DNA from: Thermococcus sp. AM4
GTDB taxonomy: Archaea; Methanobacteriota_B; Thermococci; Thermococcales; Thermococcaceae
DNA: 64,000 bases
NCBI RefSeq assembly: GCF_000151205.2
Contig: NC_016051.1
Span: 2,022,429-2,086,428 of the forward strand
Direction of reading: 5' to 3'
Positions 28,416 to 36,846 of this stretch are shown piece after piece (position 1 is the stretch's first letter; each line of letters opens with the position of its first letter). Both the position numbers and the translations under genes were made by a program. The notes under the pieces were generated by a model. It saw nothing but the letters and a program-made list of their open reading frames with translations. It was not told the origin of the DNA and made no database searches.

Positions 28416-29153
28416 CTACCCCCTCAACGCGAGCCCCGTTGGCGTTATCTCGTAGGGGAACCACGAGAGGGAGTGGGGAGTTCTCCTCATCCCGTACACC
28501 CGTATGTACCGCCTCAGGGTCCTGCCCTCCTCGAACATCCTCATCTCGATGACGCCGTCCACTATGGCCTTTACCATCGCCTCGACCTGGGGTCTCTCGA
28601 TGCCCGTGTTTATCTCGATGAGCCAGACCTGCTTGTGCCTGTGGGCGATGTCCTTGAGCTCCTCGAGGAACTTGTATATGTCGATGAGCTCACTCTCGAA
28701 GAAGAGCGGTGTCAGGGAAGTTATGATACCGACCAGCTGTCCGGTGTAGCCGCCGGAGATCAGGCCGGTCGTGGTCTCCCTTACAAACCTGGCTATCTGG
28801 AGAGGGTTGGAGGGGTCTATGATGACGTCCTCCGTGAAGGAGAACTTGGGGGCGCTCTTTATCCTGTGGGAGTAGGCGTCGATGAGGTACAGGTACTCGT
28901 CGAGTATCGGGCTGAAGTCCCAGCCGAAGAGGCGGGCGTTCTCAAGGAATTCCCTCTTAGGCATGTCCACGAGGATCGCGAGGCCAGGGGTGCCCCTGAG
29001 GACGGTCTGGGTGTAGAGGAACTGGGTCTGGAAGGTAGTCTTACCTGATTTGGGATCCCCTAATACGAGCACAACACTGCCCGCTGGGATACCACCTTGA
29101 ATAAGGCCATCAATAACCCCGGTCTCTATCCTCTCGATATCCAACTCGACCAC
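28416..29153 (-). CDS. KaiC-like RecA-superfamily ATPase, degenerate
   Basis: 245 residues with one RecA-like domain. Walker A GDPKSGKTT at residues 32-40; the later region TGQLVGIITSLTPLFF lacks the acidic Walker B residue at the expected place, and a Glu (ELIDIYKFLEEL) follows. It follows the next KaiC-like gene by 5 bases, so they are one operon and may form a mixed complex. Single-domain archaeal KaiC homologues are implicated in signalling and motility or remain unassigned; no clock role is implied. Confidence 0.82.
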   Translation of the reverse strand: MVELDIERIETGVIDGLIQGGIPAGSVVLVLGDPKSGKTTFQTQFLYTQTVLRGTPGLAILVDMPKREFLENARLFGWDFSPILDEYLYLIDAYSHRIKSAPKFSFTEDVIIDPSNPLQIARFVRETTTGLISGGYTGQLVGIITSLTPLFFESELIDIYKFLEELKDIAHRHKQVWLIEINTGIERPQVEAMVKAIVDGVIEMRMFEEGRTLRRYIRVYGMRRTPHSLSWFPYEITPTGLALRG

Positions 29154-29158
29154 CGTGC

Positions 29159-29905
29159 TCAGTATATTTCTCCGCTCGGGTAGACGACGATGCCGTCCTC
29201 TGTTATCTCAAAGGGATACTTTTTCATCGCGTGCTTGGTCTCCCTCATCTTTCTAATCAGGAGGTACCTCTTCAGTTCCACGTCCTTCTCGATGAAGTCC
29301 AGCAGGATAACGCCCCTGGCGACGTACTCTTCCACCCCGTACCTGCTGAGTTTACCCCTCTTCGGATCTTCAGCCTCTGTGGTTAGAATAGACGTTATTC
29401 CCATCTCAAGGAGAATCGTGTTGAGCTTGAGCAGGACTTCGCGTATGTTCCGCTCTTCCCTCAATCTGATTGCAATGGAGGGAATCGAATCAACAACTAG
29501 ACGTTTGGCGTTTATGGATTTAACAACCCTATAGATGTAGCGGAGGAACCCCTCTATGTTGAGACCCTCCTCGAGGGCGAAGCGCTCCTCAGAGGGGAGC
29601 CCAACGGCGGAGCTCACGCCGTCTATGATGGCTATCTTCCCTTCCTCTTCGTACTTTCTCAGATCCCACCCAAAACTGAGCATCTCTCTCCTCAGATCCT
29701 GGGCCCTCTCCTCGAGCGTGACTATTACCCCTGGTTCATCGTAGAGTTCTGCCCCCTTGTAAACGAATTGGACTGCAAACGTCGTCTTTCCGGTTCCGGT
29801 GGGGCCGGTTACAAGAACAGTCGTTCCCTTAGGGAATCCCCCTTCAATTAGATCGTCAAGACCGGGAATCCCAGTCTTCACCCTGTCAACATCATACCGG
29901 CTCAT
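29159..29905 (-). CDS. KaiC-like RecA-superfamily ATPase
   Basis: 248 residues, single KaiC domain: TGIPGLDDLIEGGFPKGTT, Walker A GPTGTGKTT at residues 34-42, catalytic Glu pair in VTLEERAQDLRREM, Walker B KRLVVDSI, and RKMRETKHAMKKYPFEI at the C-terminus, a conserved block of archaeal KaiC proteins. It is first in a two-gene operon with a more degenerate paralogue. ATG 29905 is preceded by GGAGAGGGGATT. The promoter TTTTTATAAT lies about 100 bases upstream. Confidence 0.87.
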   Translation of the reverse strand: MSRYDVDRVKTGIPGLDDLIEGGFPKGTTVLVTGPTGTGKTTFAVQFVYKGAELYDEPGVIVTLEERAQDLRREMLSFGWDLRKYEEEGKIAIIDGVSSAVGLPSEERFALEEGLNIEGFLRYIYRVVKSINAKRLVVDSIPSIAIRLREERNIREVLLKLNTILLEMGITSILTTEAEDPKRGKLSRYGVEEYVARGVILLDFIEKDVELKRYLLIRKMRETKHAMKKYPFEITEDGIVVYPSGEIY

Positions 29906-30002
29906 GCCAATCCCCTCTCCATTCTGTGACCCGATAACTGTTATGTTTGTAATGCCCTTAAACTTTCCTCCAATGTGATGGCACTCGTTTTGATTTTGGG
30001 CT

Positions 30003-30022
30003 GAGATATTATAAAAAGCTTT
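30003..30022 (-). promoter_or_regulatory. Promoter of the KaiC-like operon
   Basis: On the minus strand CGAAAGCTTTTTATAATATC supplies a BRE-like CGAAAG and a TATA box, placing transcription start near 29980 and giving a leader of about 75 bases. The same AT block can also be read on the plus strand (ATTATAAAAAGC), but no gene follows on that side. Confidence 0.5.
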
Positions 30023-30043
30023 CGAGACTATGATGAAAGATGC

Positions 30044-30166
30044 CTAAATTTTGGAGCTCAAACGGGCATCGATGGACGGTTGGAGACCGAGTTCCTTTCC
30101 TAACTCGAGAACGACATTACTCGTGTTTCTGATCACAGCGTGATCCACTTTGAGCGCAGTTTTCAT
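30044..30166 (-). pseudogene. Terminase small-subunit-like (P27 family) C-terminal remnant
   Basis: A 40-codon frame from ATG 30166 to TAG 30044. Its second half, NVVLELGKELGLQPSIDARL, follows the pattern of phage P27-family terminase small subunits, whose C-termini read like ...LAKELGLTPSSRARL. The N-terminal two thirds of such a protein are absent; an in-frame TAG lies about ten codons upstream. It sits between the 3' end of the helicase gene and the KaiC promoter. Either a decayed viral gene piece or an unrelated small gene with a chance match; the assignment rests on motif memory only. Confidence 0.4.
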
Positions 30167-30245
30167 TCTCCTGCACTGTGGGGGATTATCCTATCCTGTA
30201 ATGGAGACGTTGAAAAACAACCAAAGGCGCGTGCCCTTCCAGCAA

Positions 30246-32228
30246 CTACTCTCCGTTGGAATTCAAAGGAACGTAGGTTTCCCTCTCCCTCACGAACTCT
30301 ACCAGCCTCTTGTAAGTGGGATGCGAGCTCAGCGTCGAGGAGTCGCCTATCAGAATCAGCTTCCTCTTCGCCCTCGTCAGCGAGACGTTTAAGCGCCTCA
30401 AATCCTTCAAAAAGCCCAGCTCACCTTTCCTGTTCGAGCGGACGAACGAAAGAACTATAACCTCCTTCTCCCTGCCCTGATAGCCGTCCACTGTCTTGAC
30501 CTCTATTTCTTCAGGCAAAAGCGAGCTTATCAAATCGCGCTGGTCGTCGTAGGGACTTATAACTCCAATCCACTCGGGCTTAACCCCGAGGCTTAAGAGA
30601 CCCTCAACGGCTTCCTTCACGAGCCTCGCCTCGAGCGGGTTCTCACGGCTCTCGCTTCCATAGCGCTGTCTCTCGAAGCGGTCTTCTCTTCCGGCCGTGT
30701 CTATGAAGACGAGCACGTTCTCCGGTTTAAGCACTTTGGCCCACGCATCTCCCTCTTCCGGCGATTTTACCCCCAAATCGGCCAGCGTTATTCCCCTGAC
30801 GCTCTCGTCCGCCTCGATTCTGCCGTCGTAGAATTCCCTGCTGGGAAACTCCATTAGGCGTTCGTTCATCCTGTACTGAACTGTAAGCATCTCGCTCTTC
30901 CCGGGATAGCGCTCGATTAGACCCTCGAAGAGCGTCTTGCTCAGCTCCTTCGCCTTCTCGCTGAGTATCGTCGGGGGCAGCTGCCTGTGGTCTCCTGCCA
31001 AAACGAAGCGCCTCGCGCGGTTGATTGGAATTAGCACGCTCGGTATAGTCGCCTGCGTCGCCTCGTCTATCACCGCGACGTCGTATGAGCCGTAGTCAAC
31101 TACTTCCAGCCCGGCCGAGGAGTTCGTCGTCAGAACGACGTCGGCTTCCCGTATTATTTCCCTTGCTATTCTCTCTTCCAGCTTCCTCGCATCGTCGAAG
31201 GTCTTCTGCACCTGCTCGTTGATTTTGAGCCACTGGGCCATCTCGCGGATTAACCGTGCTGAAACGCCCCTCGTTCCTATTCCCTTCTCAGCTAAGCGGA
31301 GAATCTGCCTGTCGGTCAGCCCGCGCCTGTACTTCGGAGCCGGTTTGGTGAAGGTGTCGCGCTTTTCCTTCAGGTTCTCCCCGATTACGCGAAGCTCCCT
31401 CAGCTCGCCGTAGAGCTCGTGCTGGGTCATAAGGTAGGCCAAAGTCGTCTCGTGGAGCTTTTTGGAGACCCTGCTCGGGTGTCCGACGCGGACGACCTTC
31501 AGACCGGAATCAACCAGCCTCTCGACGAGGTTGTCAACGGCCACGTTGCTCTCTGCAGTGGCCAGAACCCTGTGCCCCCTCGCCACCTCCTGCCGTATCA
31601 GCTCGACGAGTGTCCTCGTCTTTCCAGTCCCGAACGGCCCGTGAATCAGGAAGAAGTCCGGGCTTCCAAGGGCCTTCGCTATCGCCCTCCTCTGGCTCGC
31701 GTTTAAACTCTTATCAAAGGGCGTGAACTCAACCTCTTCGCCTTCCTCATGCTTCCTCAGGCCGAGGTAGAACTCCAGAGCCTTCCTCCCGCTTTCCCGG
31801 AGGTTTTCAAGGTTCTCGAGCCAGCGCTTGAAGGTTATGTCGTTGGCGTAGAGGTCTATCCTAACGTTCTTCAGCGCCCACTCCGGGACGGTCTCCAAAG
31901 CCACTGTTATGAACCGCTTCCCTTTCTCGACGACGGTTCCAACCAAATCGCTCTTCAACGGGTCTCTCTTGCTAATCACGACCAAATCGCCGACGCTTAT
32001 CTCCGTCTTGATTTCCCGCTCGCGCCCGTATTTGACGAGGAAATAGCCGAGCTCCTCGCCGATTACCTTTCCGTTGAGGCCGAGAACGGCCCTTCCGACC
32101 TTCTCCCTCTCGCGGCCGGAAAGGCGTTTCATCTCTGCTCTCATGGCCTCTATCTCAGCTTTTCTCTCCATCTCGATGAGAACCTTTAGCTTGGCGATGA
32201 ACTTTGAGAGCTTCTCGTTTTCGCTCAT
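30246..32228 (-). CDS. Upf1/IGHMBP2-like SF1B helicase
   Basis: 660 residues. An N-terminal OB-like domain ([20 protein letters not shown]) precedes the helicase core: Q-motif [13 protein letters not shown], Walker [28 protein letters not shown], Walker [51 protein letters not shown] and [12 protein letters not shown]. It should unwind RNA or DNA 5' to 3'. ATG 32228 lies about 25-30 bases from CCTTTTAAACGG, so the message is probably leaderless. A C/D box sRNA gene sits just upstream on the same strand. Confidence 0.93.
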   Translation of the reverse strand: MSENEKLSKFIAKLKVLIEMERKAEIEAMRAEMKRLSGREREKVGRAVLGLNGKVIGEELGYFLVKYGREREIKTEISVGDLVVISKRDPLKSDLVGTVVEKGKRFITVALETVPEWALKNVRIDLYANDITFKRWLENLENLRESGRKALEFYLGLRKHEEGEEVEFTPFDKSLNASQRRAIAKALGSPDFFLIHGPFGTGKTRTLVELIRQEVARGHRVLATAESNVAVDNLVERLVDSGLKVVRVGHPSRVSKKLHETTLAYLMTQHELYGELRELRVIGENLKEKRDTFTKPAPKYRRGLTDRQILRLAEKGIGTRGVSARLIREMAQWLKINEQVQKTFDDARKLEERIAREIIREADVVLTTNSSAGLEVVDYGSYDVAVIDEATQATIPSVLIPINRARRFVLAGDHRQLPPTILSEKAKELSKTLFEGLIERYPGKSEMLTVQYRMNERLMEFPSREFYDGRIEADESVRGITLADLGVKSPEEGDAWAKVLKPENVLVFIDTAGREDRFERQRYGSESRENPLEARLVKEAVEGLLSLGVKPEWIGVISPYDDQRDLISSLLPEEIEVKTVDGYQGREKEVIVLSFVRSNRKGELGFLKDLRRLNVSLTRAKRKLILIGDSSTLSSHPTYKRLVEFVRERETYVPLNSNGE

Positions 32229-32273
32229 TTTTCTTCCCGAAGGGCGAAGAGAAGAGCCGTTTAAAAGGTTGAG

Positions 32274-32333
32274 GGTGGTCAGCCCATGCGAGTTCCCTCA
32301 CCGCTCGGACGAAACTTCCCTCATCATCCCTGA
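32274..32333 (-). ncRNA. Box C/D guide sRNA (2'-O-methylation)
   Basis: On the minus strand: box C ATGATGA (32327-32321), a 12-base guide, D' CCGA (32308-32305), a 3-base spacer, C' GTGAGGG (32301-32295), a second guide of exactly 12 bases, and box D CTGA (32282-32279). A TATA-like GCTTTTTAACCCC lies about 25-30 bases upstream of the 5' end (about 32349-32361). The D guide is complementary to CCATGCGAGT, which I recall in the 5' domain of archaeal 16S rRNA; by the N+5 rule the U of CCAUGCG would be methylated. The D' target (ACGAAACTTCCC) is not identified. The exact ends are estimated. Confidence 0.8.
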
Positions 32334-32359
32334 GAGGGTAGAGGGGAGGGGTTAAAAAG

Positions 32360-32696
32360 CTAAGCCCCGTCCGTCTCTATCACCGAGACGATGTCCCGGT
32401 GGAAGGACTTGATTGCCCTGACGTGCTTTTCTTCGACCCTGCCACAGCAGGCGACGCGCTCGTAGAACCTCTCAAGTTCGTCGAGAAGCCACTCGAGCTG
32501 TCTCTTGGAGCTTTCACTGAACCCATTGCCCAAAAGCTTTCCCCTCAGAAACGGCATGACCTCCGAGGGCCGTCCCCAGGCGGCCCAGAAGAGACCTTCC
32601 TTCAGGATTTCCTCCAGTATCTCCTCGAAACCAAACGCCAACTCAGCGGAGGGTTTGGCCCTCCCCCCTTACTCTTTCCTGGATCCTTCCTACCAT
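32360..32696 (-). pseudogene. Hypothetical helical protein, apparently frameshifted at a G6 run
   Basis: The 3' part (32360-32641) is an open frame of 93 codons, helical, with LEWLLDELERFYERVACC. It has only a TTG start and no ribosome site. Upstream, ATG 32696 has an ideal GGTGGT site (32706-32701) and a promoter (GCGAAAACCTAATATAA on the minus strand near 32745-32728), but this frame ends after 17 codons. The two frames join if the G6 run at 32668-32663 is read as G5, giving about 113 residues starting MVGRIQERVRGRAKPSAEL. Either a real frameshift, a slippery or phase-variable tract, or a sequencing error. Function unknown. Confidence 0.6.
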
Positions 32697-32824
32697 GGAA
32701 ACCACCGCTATTGAGATGGGATGGAGTTATATTAGGTTTTCGCGACATTGATTGGAAAAATGTCAAAATCACAAGAAATTCCGGGGAAAAATTGAATATT
32801 TGCCTGAAACTTGCAAAGCTATCG

Positions 32825-32902
32825 TCAGGCCGCCAGAGCGAGGAGCCCCATCACCAGCAGGATTGGGGCAGCGTAGGAGAGTGCTATCAGGAGCTTCCTC
32901 AT
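32825..32902 (-). CDS. 25-residue membrane peptide
   Basis: ATG 32902 to TGA 32825 encodes MRKLLIALSYAAPILLVMG followed by LLALAA: two basic residues and one long hydrophobic helix with a Pro in the middle. The ribosome site GGTGATAGC precedes it. A promoter with BRE-like CGTAAAG and TATA CTTTAAAAC lies about 30 bases upstream (32955-32935), and a perfect palindrome GATGTATACATC (32919-32930) sits between TATA and ATG, where a repressor would act. It could be a small integral membrane regulator. Too short to be assigned by homology. Confidence 0.6.
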   Translation of the reverse strand: MRKLLIALSYAAPILLVMGLLALAA

Positions 32903-32918
32903 GCTATCACCGTGCGCG

Positions 32919-32955
32919 GATGTATACATCTGTTTTAAAGCTTTACGTTTGTAAA
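32919..32955 (-). promoter_or_regulatory. Promoter and palindromic operator candidate of the 25-residue membrane peptide gene
   Basis: BRE/TATA CGTAAAGCTTTAAAAC on the minus strand is followed directly by the 12-base perfect palindrome GATGTATACATC (32919-32930). The palindrome would overlap the transcription start. Between 32955 and the next gene (33092) only the plus-strand nadB promoter CCGTTTAAG (about 33052-33060) was seen; 32728-32820 is AT-rich without a gene. Confidence 0.5.
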
Positions 32956-33091
32956 CTTGCTAAAAGTAAAGGTTCGGGTTCGAATGTATTCGTCTGCTCA
33001 GGCCCGTGGTTCGATTTCACCATCTAAACTCCCCGCCCGCTAAATGGAAAACCGTTTAAGTTCTCCCTCTCTTCTTCCCCCGGGTGGTGGG

Positions 33092-34489
33092 ATGAAAATT
33101 GGAATCGTCGGCGATGGAATAGCTGGCTTAACCTCGGCCATAGCGCTCGCCAAGAGGGGTTTTGAAGTTACGCTCATCGGCCCCGGAATAAAGCGAAGCA
33201 ACTCCTACCTCGCTCAGGCCGGGATAGCCTTTCCGGTTCTCGAAGGCGACTCGATTGGGGCTCACGTTCTCGACACAATCAAAGCGGGAAAGTATCTCAA
33301 CGACCGCGAGGTCGTTTGGAACGTGATCTCGAAGGGGAGCGAGGCCTACGACTTCCTGCTCTCCCTCGGCCTGAAGTTCGAGGCGAGCGAGACTGAAGGT
33401 GGTCACTCGTTCCACAGGGTCTTCACGATTAAAAACGAGACCGGCAAGCACGTCACGAAGCTCCTCCACCTCCGCGCCAGGGAGCTTGGCGTTCACTTCG
33501 TCAGAGGAAAAGTTGAGGAGCTCGCGATAAAGAGGGGGAAGGCCTACGGCGTCTTTGTTAATGGCGAGTTCCTCCGCTTCGATGCGACGGTTATCGCGTC
33601 CGGAGGATTCTCGGGACTCTTCAGGTTCACTGCCGGCTCTCCAGAGAACACTGGCCTTCTCATCGGCGACGCGATAATGAAAGGCGTTTCCGCTCGCGAT
33701 TTGGAGTTCGTCCAGTTTCATCCGACAGGTTACATCGGAAAGAACGGCGTCTTCCTGATAAGCGAGGCCGTTAGAGGTGCGGGAGCAAAGCTCGTAACGG
33801 ACGAGGGAGAGCGCTTCGTGAACGAATTGGCAACGAGGGACATCGTGGCGAGGGCAATCTACCGCCAGATGCAGAATGGAAAGAGAGTTTTCCTCGACGC
33901 GACCGGAATAGTGAACTTCAAGAAACGCTTCCCTCAGATATACGCCTTCCTGCGGAAGGACGGGATAGACCCATCGAAGGATCTAATCCCGGTCTCGCCG
34001 ATAGCCCACTACACGATTGGCGGAATTTCGGTTGACCTCTGGTACAGAACGCCCGTAAAGAACCTCTACGCGATAGGCGAAGCTTCCTGCAACGGCTTCC
34101 ACGGGGCGAACAGGTTAGCGAGCAACTCCCTCCTTGAGTGCCTCGTTGCAGGCCTTGAAGTTGCAAGGACGATAGCAAGGGAAAGACCGAGGTGCAGAGA
34201 GGTTAAGGAACCGGCCTACCACGGCCACGAGCCCGGGGACGTGGACGCGCTGAGGGAACTGCTCTGGAATCACGCCGGAATCGTCAGGAGCGCGAAAGCC
34301 CTCAGGGAGGGCCTCAGGAAGCTTGAGGAAGTCGAGGCCGACCCGAGGCTGAAACTGCTTGCAAGGGGCGTTCTCGAGTGCGCTTTAGCGAGGGAAGAGA
34401 GCAGGGGAAGCCACTACCGCGAGGACTTTCCGGTCATGAGAAAGACCTTCGAGAGACCGAGCTTCTTCGATGGGAAGTGCAGGCTCTGA
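33092..34489 (+). CDS. nadB: L-aspartate oxidase
   Basis: 465 residues from ATG 33092 behind GGGTGGTGGG. FAD site IVGDGIAGLTSAIALAKRG, SNSYLAQAGIAFPV, the flavin/substrate block FVQFHPTGY, the catalytic region RGAGAKLVTDEGERFVNE, HYTIGGISVD and LYAIGEASCNGFHGANRLASN, all diagnostic of the succinate dehydrogenase/NadB flavoprotein family. It oxidises aspartate to iminoaspartate, the first step of de novo NAD synthesis. It is somewhat shorter than bacterial NadB (about 540), as usual in Thermococcales. nadA and nadC follow within 5 kb. Confidence 0.95.
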   Translation: MKIGIVGDGIAGLTSAIALAKRGFEVTLIGPGIKRSNSYLAQAGIAFPVLEGDSIGAHVLDTIKAGKYLNDREVVWNVISKGSEAYDFLLSLGLKFEASETEGGHSFHRVFTIKNETGKHVTKLLHLRARELGVHFVRGKVEELAIKRGKAYGVFVNGEFLRFDATVIASGGFSGLFRFTAGSPENTGLLIGDAIMKGVSARDLEFVQFHPTGYIGKNGVFLISEAVRGAGAKLVTDEGERFVNELATRDIVARAIYRQMQNGKRVFLDATGIVNFKKRFPQIYAFLRKDGIDPSKDLIPVSPIAHYTIGGISVDLWYRTPVKNLYAIGEASCNGFHGANRLASNSLLECLVAGLEVARTIARERPRCREVKEPAYHGHEPGDVDALRELLWNHAGIVRSAKALREGLRKLEEVEADPRLKLLARGVLECALAREESRGSHYREDFPVMRKTFERPSFFDGKCRL

Positions 34490-34535
34490 CCATTCACCTT
34501 TTAAATTCTCAAGTCGAAGTTTCGATGGTGAGAAA

Positions 34536-34736
34536 ATGCCCAAGGTGATTGAGGCCGTTTATGAGAACGGTGTTATAAAGCCCCTAAAACCCCTCTCACT
34601 TCCATCGAAGCGAATAGTGATTTACATCGAAGAGAAAAAGTTCTCTGAGCTTATTGAGGAGCTGGAGCTTGAGGCGAGGGAGAACGTTGATGAAACCCTT
34701 GATTCTGTGAGGGATAGAGATGAGGGTGATTCTTGA
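34536..34736 (+). CDS. AF2212-like (DUF104) antitoxin
   Basis: 66 residues. MPKVIEAVYENGVIKPLKPL is the signature N-terminus of the AF2212/PG0164 antitoxin family, a small beta-barrel DNA-binding protein, followed by an acidic helix that would hold the toxin. It overlaps the PIN toxin start by 17 bases. No ribosome site is strong; TTTTAAATTC about 30 bases upstream may give a short leader (TGGTGAGAAA). A second member of the family lies at 45790. Confidence 0.85.
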   Translation: MPKVIEAVYENGVIKPLKPLSLPSKRIVIYIEEKKFSELIEELELEARENVDETLDSVRDRDEGDS

Positions 34737-35193
34737 CACCAGTGTCTTGGCAAAGGCCCTGTTACTCCCTCGGAAAGGTCTGCCTGAGGATATTTATCAA
34801 AGAGAACTGGAAACACACAGAAAGGCAAGACTCGTTGTTAAATTGTGCGATAATCACGAGGTCTCTCTTCCAAGAGCCGGGCTTGTGGAAATTGCCCGCG
34901 TGCTCAGGAGAAACGGCCACAGAGACGTCATTCCTCAAGTTGTTGAATCCCTTTCGATTTCTTACTCAATAATTGGAGAAGACGAGATTTTTGAGGAAGC
35001 CCTTGATGTTGCGTCCCTTACTGGAGCTTCTGGATTTGATACATACTTCATTGCACTGGCAAAGCTAATGGGTGGCCTTCTGATAACCGACGACGTTAAG
35101 ATGGCAAGACACGCGGAAAGCGTTGGAGTCACCCCACTGCTCCTGAGGGAGACCACAGAAGAACATCTCAGGGATGTCCTGAGTCCCCCATAA
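34720..35193 (+). CDS. vapC: PIN-domain toxin (VapC-like)
   Basis: 157 residues. N-terminal MRVILDTSVLAKALL has the PIN Asp and Thr/Ser; RAGLVEIARVL gives the middle Glu; SGFDTYFIALAKLMGGLLITDD provides the C-terminal acidic pair. A metal-dependent RNase is predicted. The start overlaps the DUF104 antitoxin gene, the normal arrangement. The module is placed between nadB and nadA and has a slightly lower GC content than its neighbours (many GAT, AAT, TTT codons), consistent with recent acquisition. Confidence 0.87.
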   Translation: MRVILDTSVLAKALLLPRKGLPEDIYQRELETHRKARLVVKLCDNHEVSLPRAGLVEIARVLRRNGHRDVIPQVVESLSISYSIIGEDEIFEEALDVASLTGASGFDTYFIALAKLMGGLLITDDVKMARHAESVGVTPLLLRETTEEHLRDVLSPP

Positions 35194-35252
35194 CCAAAGG
35201 TGTCCAAAAACCCTTTTAATTCCCCTCTTCTACCCCCGCTGAGGGGTGTGAA

Positions 35253-36161
35253 ATGGACAAGGAGAGGCTGATTGCCGAGATTGAGAAGCTCAAGGAGGAG
35301 CGCAACGCGATAATCATGGCCCACAACTACCAGCTCCCCGAAGTTCAGGATATAGCCGATTTCCTTGGGGACAGCCTCGAACTCGCGAGGAAGGCCATAA
35401 ACGTTGATGCCGACGTCATAGTCTTCGCGGGCGTCGATTTCATGGCCGAGACCGCTAAAATCCTCAACCCTGAAAAGACTGTCCTCCTGCCCGAGAGAAG
35501 GGCAACCTGCGCGATGGCCAACATGCTTAAAGTTGAGCACATACTTGAAGCTAAGAGGCAGTATCCCAACGCGCCGGTCGTTCTCTACGTGAACAGCTCG
35601 GCCGAGGCCAAGGCCCACGCCGACGTAACCGTTACCTCGGCCAACGCCGTCAAAATCATCGAAAAGCTCGATTCCGACGTTGTAATCTTCGGTCCCGACA
35701 AGAACCTGGCGAGTTACGTCGCGAGAATGACGGGCAAGAAGGTAATCCCAGTCCCGCCCAACGGCCACTGCTACGTCCACAGGAAGTTCACAGTTGAAGA
35801 CGTCGAACGCGCAAGGAAGCTTCATCCGAAGGCAAAGCTCATGGTTCACCCCGAATGCGAGCCAGAAGTGCAGGAGAGGGCCGACATAATAGTCTCCACC
35901 GGCGGAATGATACGGAGGGCTAAAGAGTGGAGCGAGTGGGTCGTCTTCACCGAGAGGGAGATGGTCTACCGGCTGAGCAAGCTGTATCCAGACATAAAGT
36001 TCTATCCAGCGAGGGAGGACGCGGTCTGCGTTGGAATGAAGGCGATAACGCTCAGAAGCATATACGAGTCTCTCAGGGATATGAAATACCGGGTGGAGGT
36101 TCCAGCTGAGATAGCCGAGAAAGCTAAGAAGGCCATCGAGAAAATGCTTGAGATGAGCTGA
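35253..36161 (+). CDS. nadA: Quinolinate synthase
   Basis: 302 residues. [20 protein letters not shown] is the NadA substrate motif. Cluster cysteines are in [18 protein letters not shown] and EDAVCVGM, the three ligands of the 4Fe-4S cluster; GHCYVH lies between. It condenses iminoaspartate with dihydroxyacetone phosphate to quinolinate. ATG 35253 follows GAGGGGTGTGAA and the TATA CCCTTTTAATTCC is about 50 bases upstream. Part of the nadB-nadA-nadC group, although not tightly packed. Confidence 0.96.
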   Translation: MDKERLIAEIEKLKEERNAIIMAHNYQLPEVQDIADFLGDSLELARKAINVDADVIVFAGVDFMAETAKILNPEKTVLLPERRATCAMANMLKVEHILEAKRQYPNAPVVLYVNSSAEAKAHADVTVTSANAVKIIEKLDSDVVIFGPDKNLASYVARMTGKKVIPVPPNGHCYVHRKFTVEDVERARKLHPKAKLMVHPECEPEVQERADIIVSTGGMIRRAKEWSEWVVFTEREMVYRLSKLYPDIKFYPAREDAVCVGMKAITLRSIYESLRDMKYRVEVPAEIAEKAKKAIEKMLEMS

Positions 36162-36165
36162 CCCG

Positions 36166-36197
36166 GGTTTTCTTTCTCTCTTCTTCTCTTCTTCCGG
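36166..36197 (+). terminator. Pyrimidine-rich terminator after nadA
   Basis: A run of T/C from about 36168 to 36195 (TTTTCTTTCTCTC and onward) directly follows the nadA stop. Archaeal polymerase stops at T-rich tracts. A new promoter follows at about 36232. Confidence 0.55.
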
Positions 36198-36229
36198 TTG
36201 GGTTTTGAGCTCTGTTAGTTCGGACCTTC

Positions 36230-36280
36230 TTCGAAAATCTTTTAAATACAAAATGTAACTAAAACTGACAAAACCTCGGA
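36230..36280 (+). promoter_or_regulatory. Promoter of the DUF308 membrane protein gene
   Basis: CGAAAATCTTTTAAATAC (about 36232-36249) gives BRE and TATA. The ribosome site GGAGGTGGTAGA precedes ATG 36290. An AT-rich leader with AACTAAAACTGACAAAACC follows. Confidence 0.55.
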
Positions 36281-36289
36281 GGTGGTAGA

Positions 36290-36844
36290 ATGGCTCAGTA
36301 CGGGATGATGGAGAAGAACTGGGTGTGGATGCTCCTGCTTGGCGTTGTGTTCATGACCTTAGGCTTCGCCGGGCTCATGATGCTCCCGCTGATGACGCTG
36401 GGCAGCGTGGCGGTGTTCGGAGCCTTTATGCTCGTGGGTGGTGTACTCCAGGTGCTCCACGGACTGATGAAGGCCAAGGACTGGAAGAGCGCGGGTCTTC
36501 ACACGCTCATGGGTCTGGTGTACATTCTGGCGGGTCTCTTTACCCTTGAGAACCCGGTTCTCGCGAGCGCTACGCTGACTCTGCTCCTCGGGATCTCGCT
36601 CATCGTCATTGGAGCGATCAGGATAGGCGTTGCCTTCCAGAACAAGGACGTGAACCAGTGGCTCGCGATGGTTCTCTCAGGCCTCCTAACGGTTCTGCTG
36701 GGTCTCCTCATAGTGCTCCAGTGGCCCTGGTCCAGCCTGTGGGCGATTGGTCTCTACGTCTCGGTGGACCTGATAATGAGCGGGGCAAACTTCGTGGCGA
36801 TAGCGCTCGCGGCCAAGGCCTCGGGGGAGGAGGCTTCCTCCTGA
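36290..36844 (+). CDS. DUF308 / HdeD-like membrane protein
   Basis: 184 residues with about six membrane segments in three repeated hairpins (VWMLLLGVVFMTLGFAGLMM, LMGLVYILAGLFTL, GLLTVLLGLLIVL), the pattern of the HdeD/DUF308 family. In bacteria HdeD is linked to acid stress; the archaeal function is unknown. Strong own promoter and ribosome site. It ends 3 bases before the convergent nucleotidyltransferase gene. Confidence 0.87.
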   Translation: MAQYGMMEKNWVWMLLLGVVFMTLGFAGLMMLPLMTLGSVAVFGAFMLVGGVLQVLHGLMKAKDWKSAGLHTLMGLVYILAGLFTLENPVLASATLTLLLGISLIVIGAIRIGVAFQNKDVNQWLAMVLSGLLTVLLGLLIVLQWPWSSLWAIGLYVSVDLIMSGANFVAIALAAKASGEEASS

Positions 36845-36846
36845 TC

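Noticed and set aside
30026..30080. ATGATGA on the plus strand resembling a box C
   Set aside because: No CTGA at guide distance follows on that strand.
32752..33027. Plus-strand frame of about 91 codons between the frameshifted gene and nadB
   Set aside because: No ribosome site, and it covers the minus-strand 25-residue membrane peptide and its promoter.
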